DNA of 64,000 nucleotides from Daphnia carinata (Eukaryota; Arthropoda; Branchiopoda; Diplostraca; Daphniidae): the NCBI RefSeq assembly GCF_022539665.2, contig NC_081338.1, positions 6,250,446-6,314,445 on the forward strand, given 5' to 3'. The first letter of the stretch is position 1. Every line of letters begins with the position of its first letter. The notes beneath the pieces are model-generated. The model searched no databases, was not told where the DNA came from, and saw only the letters and a list, made by a program, of their open reading frames with translations. The position numbers were made by a program, and so were the translations under genes. Shown in pieces: positions 12,801-24,837 of the stretch.

Positions 12801-14090
12801 TGTTGGGTGGTGAGTCTTCTGCGCGGTTTACAAGTTACATTGTTTGAGCTAAAACATCTGTGCTGTACACAGTTTTGATGGAATTTTTAATTAGTTGCGT
12901 TTTTCTTAATTTTTCTGAAACTTTTATCAGAGCTCATTAAAAAAAAATATATTCAAACAAGGAAACTGTTCTGTATTCTAATTTTAAAGCCGTTTTCGTT
13001 TCGGTACAGAATGCGATAAACGACTCTGTTGGTTTATGGAATCACATTTCTTTTAGTTCTGATCAATTTGGCCATTTTCATGAAAATTTCTACGGCAAGA
13101 CTTGAATTGGGGCAATCATGTATAGTAAACGAATGGCGTGACAAAAGTTCAGACGGCCGACCCTGACATGCAAACCAACCCAGACGGAGGTATTCTGGAA
13201 TCGATAGTTTTGCAAACAAATAGTTTTATTATTTGTAATTATTGATACGTTACTTCCAATCCAAAAACGTTGTGCGCAAGTAACATCTCAACTGCTTCTC
13301 AGTAAACAAACTTTTTTGAAACTTGAATTTCATTAAAGAGTAATCAGCATTTCATGCAGTCAACTAACATTTTTCTTTTCCGGGAATTTTGATGCAGTTA
13401 AAAAAAAAATGGAGAAGTTCTGCAGGAATCCACGCAACATGAGCTTCACCAACCAGAGGGCCACATGTCTCCGTGAACAGGATTAGCGGAGTGGTAATTA
13501 TAACAACTCTTACTTAGTTATCCAAGAATCACGTTTTAAATTCTTTTAACGAAGAAATTTCATGTCCAATAATGGTGATTTATTTTCAAGTTCGTGTTTC
13601 GGGAATGTTAGTGTGCTCACCATCGTTAGGCCACTAGAGCTCTCATTGAATTGAAAATGTCTTCAGCCATTTCACCAATCATGCAAAACCAGCGCAAGTT
13701 CTTATCTCGCAAGATAAAACGAATTTAATGTTTGCGACCGTGAATTCCCTTTTGCGCAGTTTACACCCAGGAATGAAACCGATCCAACAAAAAGATTGTT
13801 TGCTGCACATCCCGTATAAACATTTACCGCACAGGATCTTAAAACACGCTGAAAGCCTACACTCGATCTCTTAGTCCCGCGTTCATTATTGGGAGAAACG
13901 ACCCCTCTGCCCTCCCGTCCTACACCCACTTTATTTGTGAATGTGTACGGGCACACAGAAAGCCAATAGGAATGGGTCACGTGATATGATCCCAATCGAC
14001 TGGGATCGCCAAAAAAAAAACGTTCCCCCACACATACCCTACAGCAGGAAGAGGTGGATAGAGTGGGCCGTGCAAACAACTCCAGGGGGG
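9900..14090. other. Intergenic spacer between IP6K copies 2 and 3
   Basis: This stretch of 4.2 kb has no supportable exon. It holds a strong imperfect hairpin at 11521-11575, listed separately. Short open frames (for example 9976-10170) lack family similarity that I can recognise. Confidence 0.55.
11521..11575. repeat. Imperfect hairpin with four-base loop
   Basis: The left arm at 11521-11545 (core GCCAATATTGAATT) pairs with the right arm at 11550-11575 (core AATTCAATACTGGC) across a GCGT loop. The inner 15 bp have one mismatch, and pairing continues outward through ATGTTG/CAACAT. It may be a small transposon relic; a folded RNA is possible but unsupported. Confidence 0.7.
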
Positions 14091-14094
14091 GGTA

Positions 14095-14322
14095 CATAGT
14101 GTTTGCTGCAGGGTTTCGTTCATAGAGCGTCTGCTCGTCTTCGACTGAACACGTCAAGTTACTCAGCTCGCACAGCTGACTGTGTCCCAATACAGACAAA
14201 AGGCAACATTGCCAGCTGCTAAAGTCTTTGTTTGTGTCCCTCGTCAGTGCTCAATAAGATTTAAGTGTTTTATCAACGGAATTTGCCCAACTTTAGTGCT
14301 ATTAAATCGTCTTCTATTCGAG
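14095..14322 (+). promoter_or_regulatory. Promoter-proximal region and 5' noncoding exon of IP6K copy 3
   Basis: The block GCAGGGTTTCGTTCATAGAG at 14108-14127 matches the equivalent block of copy 2. It is followed by GGCAACATTGCCA, also shared. The block ends at a donor (TTCGAG|GTAAAT, donor at 14323). The inferred first intron is about 2.8 kb to the exon at 17111, close in size to the corresponding intron of copy 2. Confidence 0.5.
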
Positions 14323-15473
14323 GTAAATCTCTTTGTTATGCAACTCTCGTTCTCTTTGTCCGTTGCAAATGCAGACATTGTCGTCAACCCGAGTAGCTTT
14401 CAACGGTGCATACTTTTGGCTTCTGGGTTGGGGGGGAGTTGTTACGTCATTGGAATGCGATAACTAACGATTTAACCCACCAGGCTTTACCGTGCAGACC
14501 GTACGTAGGATATTGGCAAAGTATCAGTTTCACCTCCCATCGCAACAAGAGGAAAAAGAAAAATCGGGAATCTCCCCCCCCCCCGTATATACAAGTAGCC
14601 CCGTTCTCTATACGGTTTGGTAGTGCTTCTCTCCGATTGGTTGACACGAGCTCGGATCAATACGGACGAATTTTTTTTTCCAGGAAAACCTTGGAGGGGC
14701 TTCTGACCATAAAATACTGGCGAAAAATGAGTGGATGAGTTACAATAGTGTGGGCGTTGTTTGTGATGCATGAACCGAGTGCTGAAAAGATGATGGCCGT
14801 TCTTTAATGTTGCAATCGATTACGACATGTAGAGCAATAATCTGGAATAGTTGAGCGTTGTTCTTCTAGTTTTATCGATTGCGGATTACGCTTCCACTGG
14901 TCATTGCACAAAAGAAGCCAAACTTTTTGCTAACGACCTATCACAAATGTGCCGTAACATGTTGGATAGTCGTGAATTTTTCTTTATAATTGAGCGTCAG
15001 GGAAAATCGTGATTAAAGATAATTATTTCTCGAAAAATCCAGTATTTTGTAATATAGATCTAATATTGCATCACCTTCATTTTTGTTCTTGCAAATCAAA
15101 AGAGAACGGTTTCTCCTTGTCCCGAATTTACCATGTCCATAGACGATACTAATCCCGCAGTAGAACGAAATCATTCTCTTCATTTTATTTCATTCTCCTA
15201 AATTAAATTATTTTACGTAGACCGACCTTGAGCATATGCTCATCCCATAAGTGTATGACGTGTTACGCATGCCAACATTTATTGGGGACATGGAGTAGCA
15301 GCATATCGCAGTTGTTAAATTTTTGAGTAGATGATGAAATTGTGCGACAGTCGTAAACACGCCCGACCATTTGAATAACAAGGGTTAGAAGCGTTGCACA
15401 TCTCTCCTTTATCGTAAATAATTATCGTTTTCGACGGTTTTTTCTTTTCTTAATGTCGTGTATCTACATATCG

Positions 15474-16993
15474 TGACGTCATAATTTACTCCGTTCTCTT
15501 CTGGGTAAATCCCAAGAAATTTCGCATTTGGCTTCCTCCCGCGACGTCCGTGCCACTCGATGAAATTTTGTTATTTTCACGCGCAGCTGTTCAATGCCAA
15601 AACACGTTCACTAAATGTTCAGGTAGTCGGCAATTCCCCACAGAAACATTGCTTAAAAGTTCATGGATTTTTCGGTAACATGCAAAAGTCCCCGTCATCT
15701 TATCCCGGTAGATTATAGAAAGTGAAATCATTTGAAATGGCCAATTAGGTCCAATCTCCCCGGAAGACATTTCTACGGGTTTTTAACAAATCTAATTCAT
15801 TTGGCAATGGATGGAAATGCGTGTTTAAAATTGTATAGTCTCACGGTCACGTGATTTGCCCTTGCGATGGGACATTGATCTCACCTATTGCTAATAATAA
15901 AAATATTAAGAGAAAATTGTGAGCGAATCTTAATGCGGTTTCATTCTTCTGCCATGACCTACTTTCGCCATAAAAGAATCAAACACAAAAGGCATTTTAC
16001 CTTGCCAAAAAGCCTGATTACGTAAACATCCATTCAAAAAAAGACCACACAAAACAGCTATTGTAGAAACATAAATGTGGGGTTTTTTTTTCCTCAGTCG
16101 GCTTAACTATAACAACATAAAGGTTTTGTAGAGAAAGGAGTTCTTTTATGTCCACCCCAACACGTTTATGCATACGAATTGTTTTGCGCGTAAAGAGTAT
16201 CGCATTACCATTGGAATTTACGTCTTTTGTGCGTTCGCGTTACGTCATTGTATTTATTCGGGAATTTCGACGAGCCCCCCTCTTTCGAACCAATAAGAAA
16301 TGATGAAAAAATCAGCCCATTCTCTTCGGGAAATCCGCAATAGTACCGCCCCCAACCGCCCTGTAGCGATAGAGTGACGCGTGTAGGGTTTTCGTGAAAA
16401 AGAGCTCCATGCTGGACATGGTTCATATATCAGTTGCAGTCAGACAGTCGCTTGGGCATGTCCGTCTCGCACCGTTGTCTTGGTTTTATATTTTACTGCT
16501 AGCTACTTCTCGTATATCGTGCGTGATTCCCGCACGTTACCTCTACCCGTCAACTGTGTCTGGCAAAAAAAAAAGGAATTCTCTGGAGAGAAAATCCGGT
16601 TGGCAACAGACGAGTGGCCGCTTTGACCCGTTCCAATATTTTTGCTCTTGTTTTCAAAATCGGGAGGAAATTTTTCATAATCGTGATACGAATCGTGATC
16701 TCATCGCGATTGCAACCTCTGTTCCATTTTCAAAAGGTATTATCTCTTCTTATGCAAAACTCTTGCGAGTTCGTTGTCTCCTTTGTTATTGACGTTTTTC
16801 TTAACCTTTATACAACCGCACGTGTCGCGAACTTCTTTTTTCTGCGTGAATGAAACAAAATCCCCCCAATAAGAATCCGTACATTGGTTGTCTGTATGAT
16901 AATGAGGCAAGTATAGACTAGAAAGACGTACATCACGCAAAGCAGCTGGAGGGCAAAAACCGTTGGTCGATTTCACAAAGAGTCGTGACGTCA
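15474..16993. promoter_or_regulatory. Two CRE palindromes in the first intron of IP6K copy 3
   Basis: TGACGTCA occurs at 15474-15481 and 16986-16993, both inside the inferred first intron. Copy 2 carries sites in the equivalent intron. Confidence 0.4.
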
Positions 16994-17166
16994 GGGTGTA
17001 TCGACTTTTCTTTTTCTCCTCATTGTCCTTTTGTGCTGTTCCATCGTCTGCTATCACAAACGTTGGCTGAAAGTTGTCGTGAATAAAAAAAGATTAATTG
17101 TTTTTTACAGTTGGCGGATGGAATGGTGTGTTGGAAGGTGACTTGAATAATTCAGCCTTAAACATA

Positions 17167-20100
17167 ATGGATGTCCAACGCAATGCCAAAAAGTGTAAAT
17201 TCCAAGAGGATCATCATCACCGTCTATCGGATGTGAATAAACAAGTGAAACCAACTCCACTTCCGGCAGATCCTTGTCCACTATTACGACCTTACTGTCA
17301 TCAGGTATATCATCTGCTAATTAGTACGTGCTGAATAATTAATTTAAATTATTATTTTTCAAAGGTCGGAGGACATACTCAGTTCTTGCAGCTGGATCAA
17401 TCCACGGTTTGCAAGCCTTTGATTCCACGAGAGTTGAGTTTCTACCTGAATGCACCTGCCGACATTCGAACATTTACGCCACAGTGCAAAGGTAAGATCA
17501 AACGAAAAGATAACAACCTCCTTCTAAATATCAAGCCCGTTTAATCCTAGACTAGTTCTAGTTTAATTACGAATACTTGCTTATGGCATCCATTTGAAAA
17601 TAGTCTGCTACTCATTTTATTCGATTTGCGACGTTACTGCGTCGTCGTTTTTCGTTGATCAAGTCTTGACCTATTTTTAATTAGATACGGGAGTTATTCC
17701 TTTCACGACCCAAATCGACGGGAAATAAATTAAAGAACAATTTTTGTATTTATTCATACAGGTGTAATCCAGACGTGGCATCAAGAAGGCCGACAATACT
17801 GGAGGCGATTCGCAATGGATGAAATCAGCGTCACAGCGTACCATTCGGAAATCTCATCTCATCAACACCGTCACGATGCTCCATTGAGGTAATATTCATG
17901 TCATGTTGTGATTCTAGCTCAAAAATTAATTATCCCACGTTTAATTAGGATATCTCTGGCCGGCCATGAAGCCATTTCTTACCATCCGGCACACACTTAC
18001 ACTGATGGATCATCTCAATGTGAGTAGTATTTCGTCTGCTTCGCGGTAGTTTATTTTCGTCGGTGTACTTCCCGGGTTTTTTATCTTTGCATTCCACAAC
18101 ACGAGTTCTCGTTTCTGAACCGTCCATCCCACTCGTGGCCAAGCTCCTCTTTTAGCTCAAAAGCCCAAAAAACTATGGGCAATGCGCCAAACCGCCTGTT
18201 GTGTCTCCAAGTCGGGATATTTCCGACGACGATAAATCGAATTAGAACACCAACTATTAAACATTTGACAGCTGCAAGGCATCCGGGAATTTGTGATAAC
18301 CGGACGAGGTTATTATTAAGAAGGACAAGTCTTTTATTATTTCCGCGAATGCGTCGTATCAAGTACAGGAAGTGAGGTCTTTCCCCGAGGCCAGTTACCT
18401 TTCCTATCACATGATTGTAACCTCCTAACCGAATGTTATAACAGATTTATTGAAAAACGTATCCAGTCCTTGGCCAAATGAGCTTTTGAAGGCCTTTAAA
18501 TAACGATTTATTGCTTTTGGTTCTTAACGCGTAATGAGAGCCTCTCGTATTGCTAAAATTTAGCTTCCCCGGGGCGTTGCGAAAGTGGGCTGTTAACATC
18601 TAAGCAAATATATCGGATATCCGGCAAGGCCATAATTTGACCTTTGACTGCGATTTGTTAACAAATTTTTCTCAATGGATGGCCTCAAAATAATAAGGAG
18701 AATGACGTTGTTCTTTTTGCTTAACGTATTTTATTTCTTGCTTTGTATTAGTTTTTATTATGCTGGAAAATGTGGCATCCGCGTTCAAATTCGAGCGGCC
18801 CTGCGTCTTAGATTTGAAAATGGGCACCAGACAACACGGTGACGACGCATCCGCCGAGAAACGAAACAGGCAAATGGCCAAGTGCGCAGCCAGCACTTCC
18901 GCCTCTCTCGGACTCCGGCTCTGTGGCATGAAGGTACATAAATATTTTAATAAGCTTAAACAAACAGTTTATGCAATTTTTTCTTATATTTTTCAGGTTT
19001 ATGAGGCAACGTCTGACAAGTTCGTCAGTCGAGACAAATATTTTGGTCGGCGTCTCGATGCGGATGGATTGCGCAAAGCGTTGGTCCAGTTTTTCGCTAG
19101 CGGAGGAGCACGGCGTAACGGAATCATTGACGCTATCCTTGAACGACTAAGACTCCTCCGTAAGGCCGTCGAACAGCAGGAGACGTTCCGTTTCTATTCT
19201 AGGTAACTGCTGTTAAATATTTGTTTGGCAAAGATTGTTAATTAACAAATTCTTTTCATAGCTCTCTGTTGATTGTCTACGAAGGATGTGATGAAAGTAG
19301 CGAATATTTTTCCAGTCCGGATTTCCATTTTCTGAGTCCGTTCCATGGCGGCAGACGATCTAATTCGGATTGCGATTTAGAGAGAATAGGAGATATGGAT
19401 CATAGACAGATGGGAAAGAATCATTACAAGCCGGCCAGGTCCAGTTCGGATGCTCAGATTCCGCAACTTAAACAAGTAGCTCTTCCGCATCGACATCAGC
19501 ACAGAAACCAACTGGATTTCGATTCGCTGTCTATTACGGACACGTCGAGCGATTGCTATTTGACGGACAGCTGTGACAATCAGTCTTTCAGCACGAGTCC
19601 GCAGTCAGTAGATAGCGGACTCGAATGTTTCATGATGGATCAAAATTCTTCTTCGTCCAGCTCGACCAGCACTACTGATTATACCTGGCCAAATGCCAGT
19701 GGATGTCAAGCTGGGGGACGTTTCAAAAGAATCCTCAGGCATTCAATTGCAACTGGAAATCAACTTGGATATGAATGTGACAATTCAACGGACAGCACAG
19801 ACAGTGGAGTCTTTTCTTCATCCGCTGGATTCCATCAATTAAACACTGCTAAAAAGAGTATCCTTATGAAGCGATCAGCTGCTGTGTACATGGATAGTGA
19901 AGAAGACAGCGAAAGCGACATGGAACATAACAGTCAACAAAAATCTTGCCGCCCGCTCGATTTAGAACAATGTGGGATGGCGGGATCGGCAGCTGACGAA
20001 GAAGGTGAATTGACACCTGTGCTGGAAGTGAGCCGGACTGAAGAGTTTACAGTAGATGGAAACCTAAAGAAACGACGAGTTATGGATGAAGCGAGTCCAA

Positions 20101-20306
20101 CTAGCAAAACGGATAATTGCTGGGCAGATTGCGTAGATGTCCGAATGATCGATTTTGCCCACACAACCTTCTCCGGCTACCTCGGACTGGACGAAAGGGT
20201 CCATTGGGGACCCGACAATGGATACCTTTTCGGTCTTGAAACTTTAACCGGCATCTTAAAAGAATTACGAGGAGATTCCATCATTGTACCTCCAGAACGT
20301 TGTTGA
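17167..20306 (+). CDS. Ip6k: Inositol hexakisphosphate kinase, copy 3
   Basis: Third member of the tandem array, with the same role as copy 2. Coding exons: 17167-17304, 17365-17491, 17762-17888, 17949-18019, 18752-18933, 18997-19202 and 19262-20306; phases agree and give 631 aa. Motifs: VGGHTQF and [11 protein letters not shown] at the N-terminal side, PCVLDLKMG at about 171-179 followed by [13 protein letters not shown] at about 284-287, and MIDFAHT at about 579-585. The central acidic insert (about residues 300-570) is the longest of the three and keeps [28 protein letters not shown] and LTPVLEVSR. Intron positions and phases equal those of copy 2, showing duplication of the whole gene rather than retroposition. 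The exon begins at 17111 with 56 nt of leader. Likely functional. Confidence 0.93.
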
Positions 20307-20959
20307 AACTTGGCAATCAACACTTTTTATTCATGCTCTAATGAGTTTCAATTAATCGTTTTGATTATTGGGAAGAAAAATGTGTTGGTGACTGGGCATC
20401 AGTTGTTTGGCCGCTAAATGACATTTGAATTTTTAAGGGTAGATCTCTTCTCACTGTTTCACACTGGATACATCATTTCCTCAAACTGAATATCATTATT
20501 AACCCCCCTAATTGCAGAAAGACTATGTTGAACAAGTGTAAACCCTGTGCCTCCCTTACCCTTTTCTAATGATGACGTTAGAAAATCAAAAGGAGAGATA
20601 ACAAATTTGTACCTGTCCCACTTTCTGCTGAAACCTCAAAAACTTGCATCGTTCGTGATGAATGATAACAGTTTATCCCCAATAATTTTTGTCTGTGTCG
20701 TTGGTTTTGTTCGCATAGTAGTTTGATAAATCGGATTATTTTTTATTGAAAAGAAAAAAAAAACCAAAAAAAGGAGTAGAAACGGACAAGACGATGCATT
20801 TAGCAGACATTCAATTTTTAGGACATGAAATAATTCAACAGTTTATATTTGTCTTCCTATCCCTCACGCGACCATTTAGGTTTGAAAAAGTATCAACATA
20901 GATGTCAAATCAAATGATATATATGTAATATAATCCCGTATTTTGGCGCCTTTTTTTCA

Positions 20960-20965
20960 AATAAA
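20960..20965 (+). terminator. Candidate polyadenylation signal of IP6K copy 3
   Basis: AATAAA about 650 bp after the stop codon. The long distance makes the assignment tentative; the intervening sequence has no gene. Confidence 0.35.
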
Positions 20966-21405
20966 AAATATTTGACACTGCAAAACGTATAACGAGTAAT
21001 TTCTTTGTTTCGACTTTAAATTAGAAGGCTTTGTATCTAAAGTGAAATGGTAAAGGCAAGAATCTACATGATGTCCGAAGTTCGACAAAGGGTAAGAGGA
21101 AGGGTTCAAACGGCGGCCATTACGGTTGATGTTTCGACCAATGGCAGCTCTTCTTACAAAAGCACTTCAGGCTTTATTCTGGCAAACACAGTTCAGTGTC
21201 TTACAGCGATGCAATATGGAGTGGCCTTCCTTACCTTTGTTTATAAACCGTTTTGCAGTTTTGCTCAAAATTAAGTTAGAAGCGATTAAAGATTGTATTT
21301 CTTTACTTGAAATTGAAAAGCATAATTTAAACACGTTTACAAGGTGACATTGTCGGCCGTAATGGCATCTTATCTGCATCCTGTAGGATGAAATGCCGGT
21401 TATCT

Positions 21406-22011
21406 TTAAAGATGAAATGCTCCAACAACGCATCCGCACGATCCAGGTAGCTTAAATTTTTCAATTGCAAATGGGAAGGTGTAATCTTGAGGATTGTAGA
21501 CTAAAAAGCGATGAAACATGTTCTTCTGGATGCATTTGGATTCGTAGCACGCTGGGATCAATGGACAACTGTTGCCAACCACAACATTGCATTCTTCAAT
21601 GCGAGCCGTTTGAGTATATTTGGCGCCATAAGACTCAACACGGTTGATAATGATCCGCCATTTTCCCTCGACATTGATGGCACGGAGAGGACGAACATAA
21701 TCGGTGGAACTCGGACAAAGGTAAACCTCGTCATTAAACTTGTCAAGTCCGTTAACTGAGTTTTCAGTGCTCGCTAATTTATCTTTATAGAATGTAAGGA
21801 CGGCTTGATAGTGCTGGTCAAGGGCTTGTTGAACTTCGTGTTGAGGATACTGAGAGTCTTCGAGACACCACGCCTTAGTAGTATTCTTGGCACAATGCGG
21901 AATCTCGGAATACTTGTTTTTTGGCGGAGAACCGTAAGGAAGAGGAATAGAATTTGGAGAACAGAAACCTCCAGCCATAAAGGAAGCAAACATCTGCAAT
22001 AGTTTAAACAA
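21406..22011 (-). CDS. Spätzle-like cystine-knot protein (minus-strand member)
   Basis: The frame ends at TAA (21406) and encodes a Spätzle-type domain: CPSSTDYVRPLRAINVEGKW, then YTQTARIEEC, SCPLIPACYESKC and FKLPGSCGCVV at the C-terminus. Spätzle proteins are secreted, dimeric ligands of Toll-type receptors. The neighbouring plus-strand gene at 22739-23568 is a clear paralog. An acceptor (TTGCAG) precedes ATGTTTGCT at 21993, so the coding exon probably starts there (195 aa), with a small upstream exon completing the signal peptide as in the paralog; I could not identify that exon. Alternatively the in-frame ATG at 22011 starts a 201-aa protein. Unlike the paralog, no intron interrupts the exon after HEVQ. 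Probably functional. Confidence 0.8.
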   Translation of the reverse strand: MFKLLQMFASFMAGGFCSPNSIPLPYGSPPKNKYSEIPHCAKNTTKAWCLEDSQYPQHEVQQALDQHYQAVLTFYKDKLASTENSVNGLDKFNDEVYLCPSSTDYVRPLRAINVEGKWRIIINRVESYGAKYTQTARIEECNVVVGNSCPLIPACYESKCIQKNMFHRFLVYNPQDYTFPFAIEKFKLPGSCGCVVGAFHL

Positions 22012-22630
22012 GGTAAGTAATGATTTATGTATAATGTCATTAGAAATTGTTGTAGAGACATAATACGAGAAACAGTTGCACAGTTAGTTTAGTTACAAGT
22101 GTAAATTTATGAACAAGGCAATACTATTAGAGAATATTATATTACCATTAACTTTATGAACATTCTAAAACTTATGGATAGATTTCTGATTTGTTTATAC
22201 CGTTCTCAACAAATAACTAACTCAGAAACTTACCTAAGTCAGCTTTTATACCAAATCCACGAACTGAATTCATTTGATCAAGCCACATATAATATATACA
22301 TTCATTTATTTTCCGTGTATATGATCAATTTCACTTGTGCTTGAGGTATAGCGGTGAATTATTGAAACCTCAATGCCGTTCCATAACCAGCCGTTGTATT
22401 GCGGTGGTAGCAATATAGGCGTGTGGTTAGTGTACAGCGCAATCAATTTGCCATTGCGTCGAAAGTGTTTGAATTAACAGAACCAACTGGCATTTAAAAT
22501 TATAACTAGTGAAAGTAAGATCTCTAATTGCGGACAAGGCAATTGATTAGTAAAACTAAAATTCGATATTTTGAAACCCCAACTCAGAACAGCGTATCGG
22601 AAAGTATAGGCCACTGAATGGATGCAGATG

Positions 22631-22667
22631 TATAAAAACACAATTTGCTTGAATAATCTACATCAGT
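22631..22667 (+). promoter_or_regulatory. TATA box and initiator of plus-strand Spätzle-like gene
   Basis: TATAAAAA at 22631-22638 is followed by the arthropod initiator TCAGT at 22663-22667, 32 bp downstream. The ATG lies about 75 bp further on. The gap of 730 bp to the divergent neighbour probably holds both promoters. Confidence 0.65.
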
Positions 22668-22738
22668 CAACAGCTGGCAGTAAAACAGTAAGTTGAGCAT
22701 TACTGAGCAGAATTACATTTTTCACTACATTTTTGAAA

Positions 22739-23568
22739 ATGAAAGCTTTTATGGTAAGTATTAAAGGTGAAACCAGTTACATAAATTGTAATGATACTGA
22801 ATAATTGTATTTAAATGTTTAGCTGTGTTTGGTTGCCGCTGCGTTGGCTGGAGTTTTCGCCCATCCGGAAGCGACTGCTGATCCCCAAAATTATGCAAAA
22901 TCAACGTACAACTCTTACAAAAACAATGACGATTATTGCCATCCTCGCAAAGCTCCCAAATGTTCCAAAAATGGCACGCTTTCTTTTTGCCTTAAAGATT
23001 CTGAATACCCAGAAAAGGAAATCAAGGTAAGTTTAATTGTCATAGAGCATTAAAAGACATCAGTGGGATTTAACTCTTTGAATTATTTCAGTATGCAATT
23101 GAGTACGATCCCTTAATTCTGAAGAAATACGCCGACATTGCTGATCAGTCAGCTGATAACTTGGTCGATGGTTTGACTTCTTTGTCAGAGAAACATTTTA
23201 GCTATTCTGACTATCACGGCAACACCTTTGAAAAGGGTAACTGGATCGGTGATGAGGGATACATTTGCCCTAGTGACGTGCTTTACGCCCGTCCTCTCCG
23301 CGCCCTAAATGTCGAAGGTGAATGGCGCGTCATTGTTCAAGATATTGCCTGGCCAGGATACACCCAAACTCAACGTATTGAGAAATGTCTATTCCCGGGC
23401 GCCTCGTGCCGCACTTTGGCCCCCTGTCATGGCAGCAAATGCCTCCAAAAATACGTTTACCAGCGTATGCTTTCTTTCGATCCTTGCAATGTCAAGAAAG
23501 GGATTTTCATCGACATCTACAAACTGCCATCCTCCTGTTCTTGTCACCTTCCCAGTAAACTAGAATAA
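22739..23568 (+). CDS. Spätzle-like cystine-knot protein (plus-strand member)
   Basis: Exons 22739-22753, 22823-23026 and 23092-23568 give 231 aa. The five-codon first exon joins to form a signal peptide, MKAFMLCLVAAALAGVFA. The C-terminal domain has the Spätzle pattern: CPSDVLYARPLRALNVEGEW, YTQTQRIEKC, SCRTLAPCHGSKCLQKYVYQ and IYKLPSSCSC. The spacer between signal and knot (about residues 20-125) is hydrophilic and presumably the prodomain; I see no clear dibasic processing site. Such proteins act outside the cell as Toll-type ligands in immunity or development; the specific receptor cannot be read from sequence. A TATA/TCAGT promoter lies just upstream. Confidence 0.88.
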
Positions 23569-23655
23569 TCCTTTTTCCACTGTATGACAATATTAATGCT
23601 CACGATTGGTGCGATTACAGGGGCACCTTTTCATATTATTGGTCAGATTATCCAA

Positions 23656-23661
23656 AATAAA
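23656..23661 (+). terminator. Polyadenylation signal of plus-strand Spätzle-like gene
   Basis: AATAAA about 90 bp after the stop codon. Confidence 0.6.
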
Positions 23662-23699
23662 GAATCCTTATTTCACATCAAGATAGAAACAAACAAAAA

Positions 23700-24790
23700 G
23701 AAACTTTTCTAATGGTTTATTGCATCAAAGGATTAGTTGTCAAAGTGAGTAAAAGAAATTAGGAACGTCAGTATAATAATTATATATATCACACTATTTA
23801 TTTTATAAACGCCTCGACAGGTTTTTCCTTGCCCGGAACGAATAAGTCCTCAGCAGTCCGCTAATAAATTATGAAATTTAAATGCGACCGGAAAACTAAG
23901 ATCGGTTTAGAATTCTCTGGGCTCTGGAACATCTAATCATTAATGCTGTTGGAGAAGCTAGTTAGATTTGAATCACAGATGACTGGAATGAATGGGTAAG
24001 CATATCGCTTTACCTTAAGGGGCTTTCCCGAAATAAACTTAAGGGTGGAGGTAACGTAATCCGAAGGTCGATAGCTGTTGAAACAAATGAAAGTAGATAT
24101 TTTTTGACGTAAGCTGGGGAAATCCAATTTCACCTCAAATAACCTACCCGTAGGCGTTGACCTCGAATCCAGCGATAACCTTAGGCAATTCAATTAAGAA
24201 AATCAAAAACCTGATTCTGCTGTACAGCTCAGTAGTTCGCTCACCTGCACGGGGCACACTAGTGTAGATAGTTCTTTTGGTGTTTTAATAATGTTTCACA
24301 CCTTTGCACTTGCAAAATATCGTTCACCTGCTGGTTACCTAATTAGTGAACGCACTACGAAAGCCTCACAAGCACCTGGTTTTGCCTATGCACTGGTGTA
24401 GTCTAGTTTAGCCTAGATAGGTTAGAAAACAGTAGAATTAGTTAAGGTTAAGTAGACAAGAGTAAGATTTTGTTAAGTTAGACACAAGCATCTTCTCACC
24501 TTGCTTTTGCACTACACTGCCTCCACGCAATGCACTCCATGTGTCCCAACCTTCCATTCTGCAATTTGCACAACAACTTGCCTCCTGCAACCTCTCAGCA
24601 CATAATGCAAACACACCAACGTCAATGACCCCATGTCTATATCCAAACATTAATCCTTAATAATTTTTTTTCAGGATCTGTTTGTTCAAAATTGTTTGCC
24701 ATTAGGGTACTTAATGTGTGTTATAGTTAAGCGAAAGATTGTTATTATTTGATAATAAAAAGCAATTCTTTTTGTTTTGTTTTTATTTCT
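23700..24790. other. Intergenic, no gene recognised
   Basis: AT-rich sequence with short open frames only. No tRNA, repeat family or conserved domain could be supported. Confidence 0.5.
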
Positions 24791-24837
24791 TTCACATGGA
24801 TTAGGAGGGCAATCTCTGGGCATCAACGTGGACTGAG

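Noticed and set aside
13702..14199. 165-residue open frame on the minus strand
   Set aside because: It runs antisense through the promoter-proximal block of IP6K copy 3 and shows no domain; that block is explained by the shared 5' exon.
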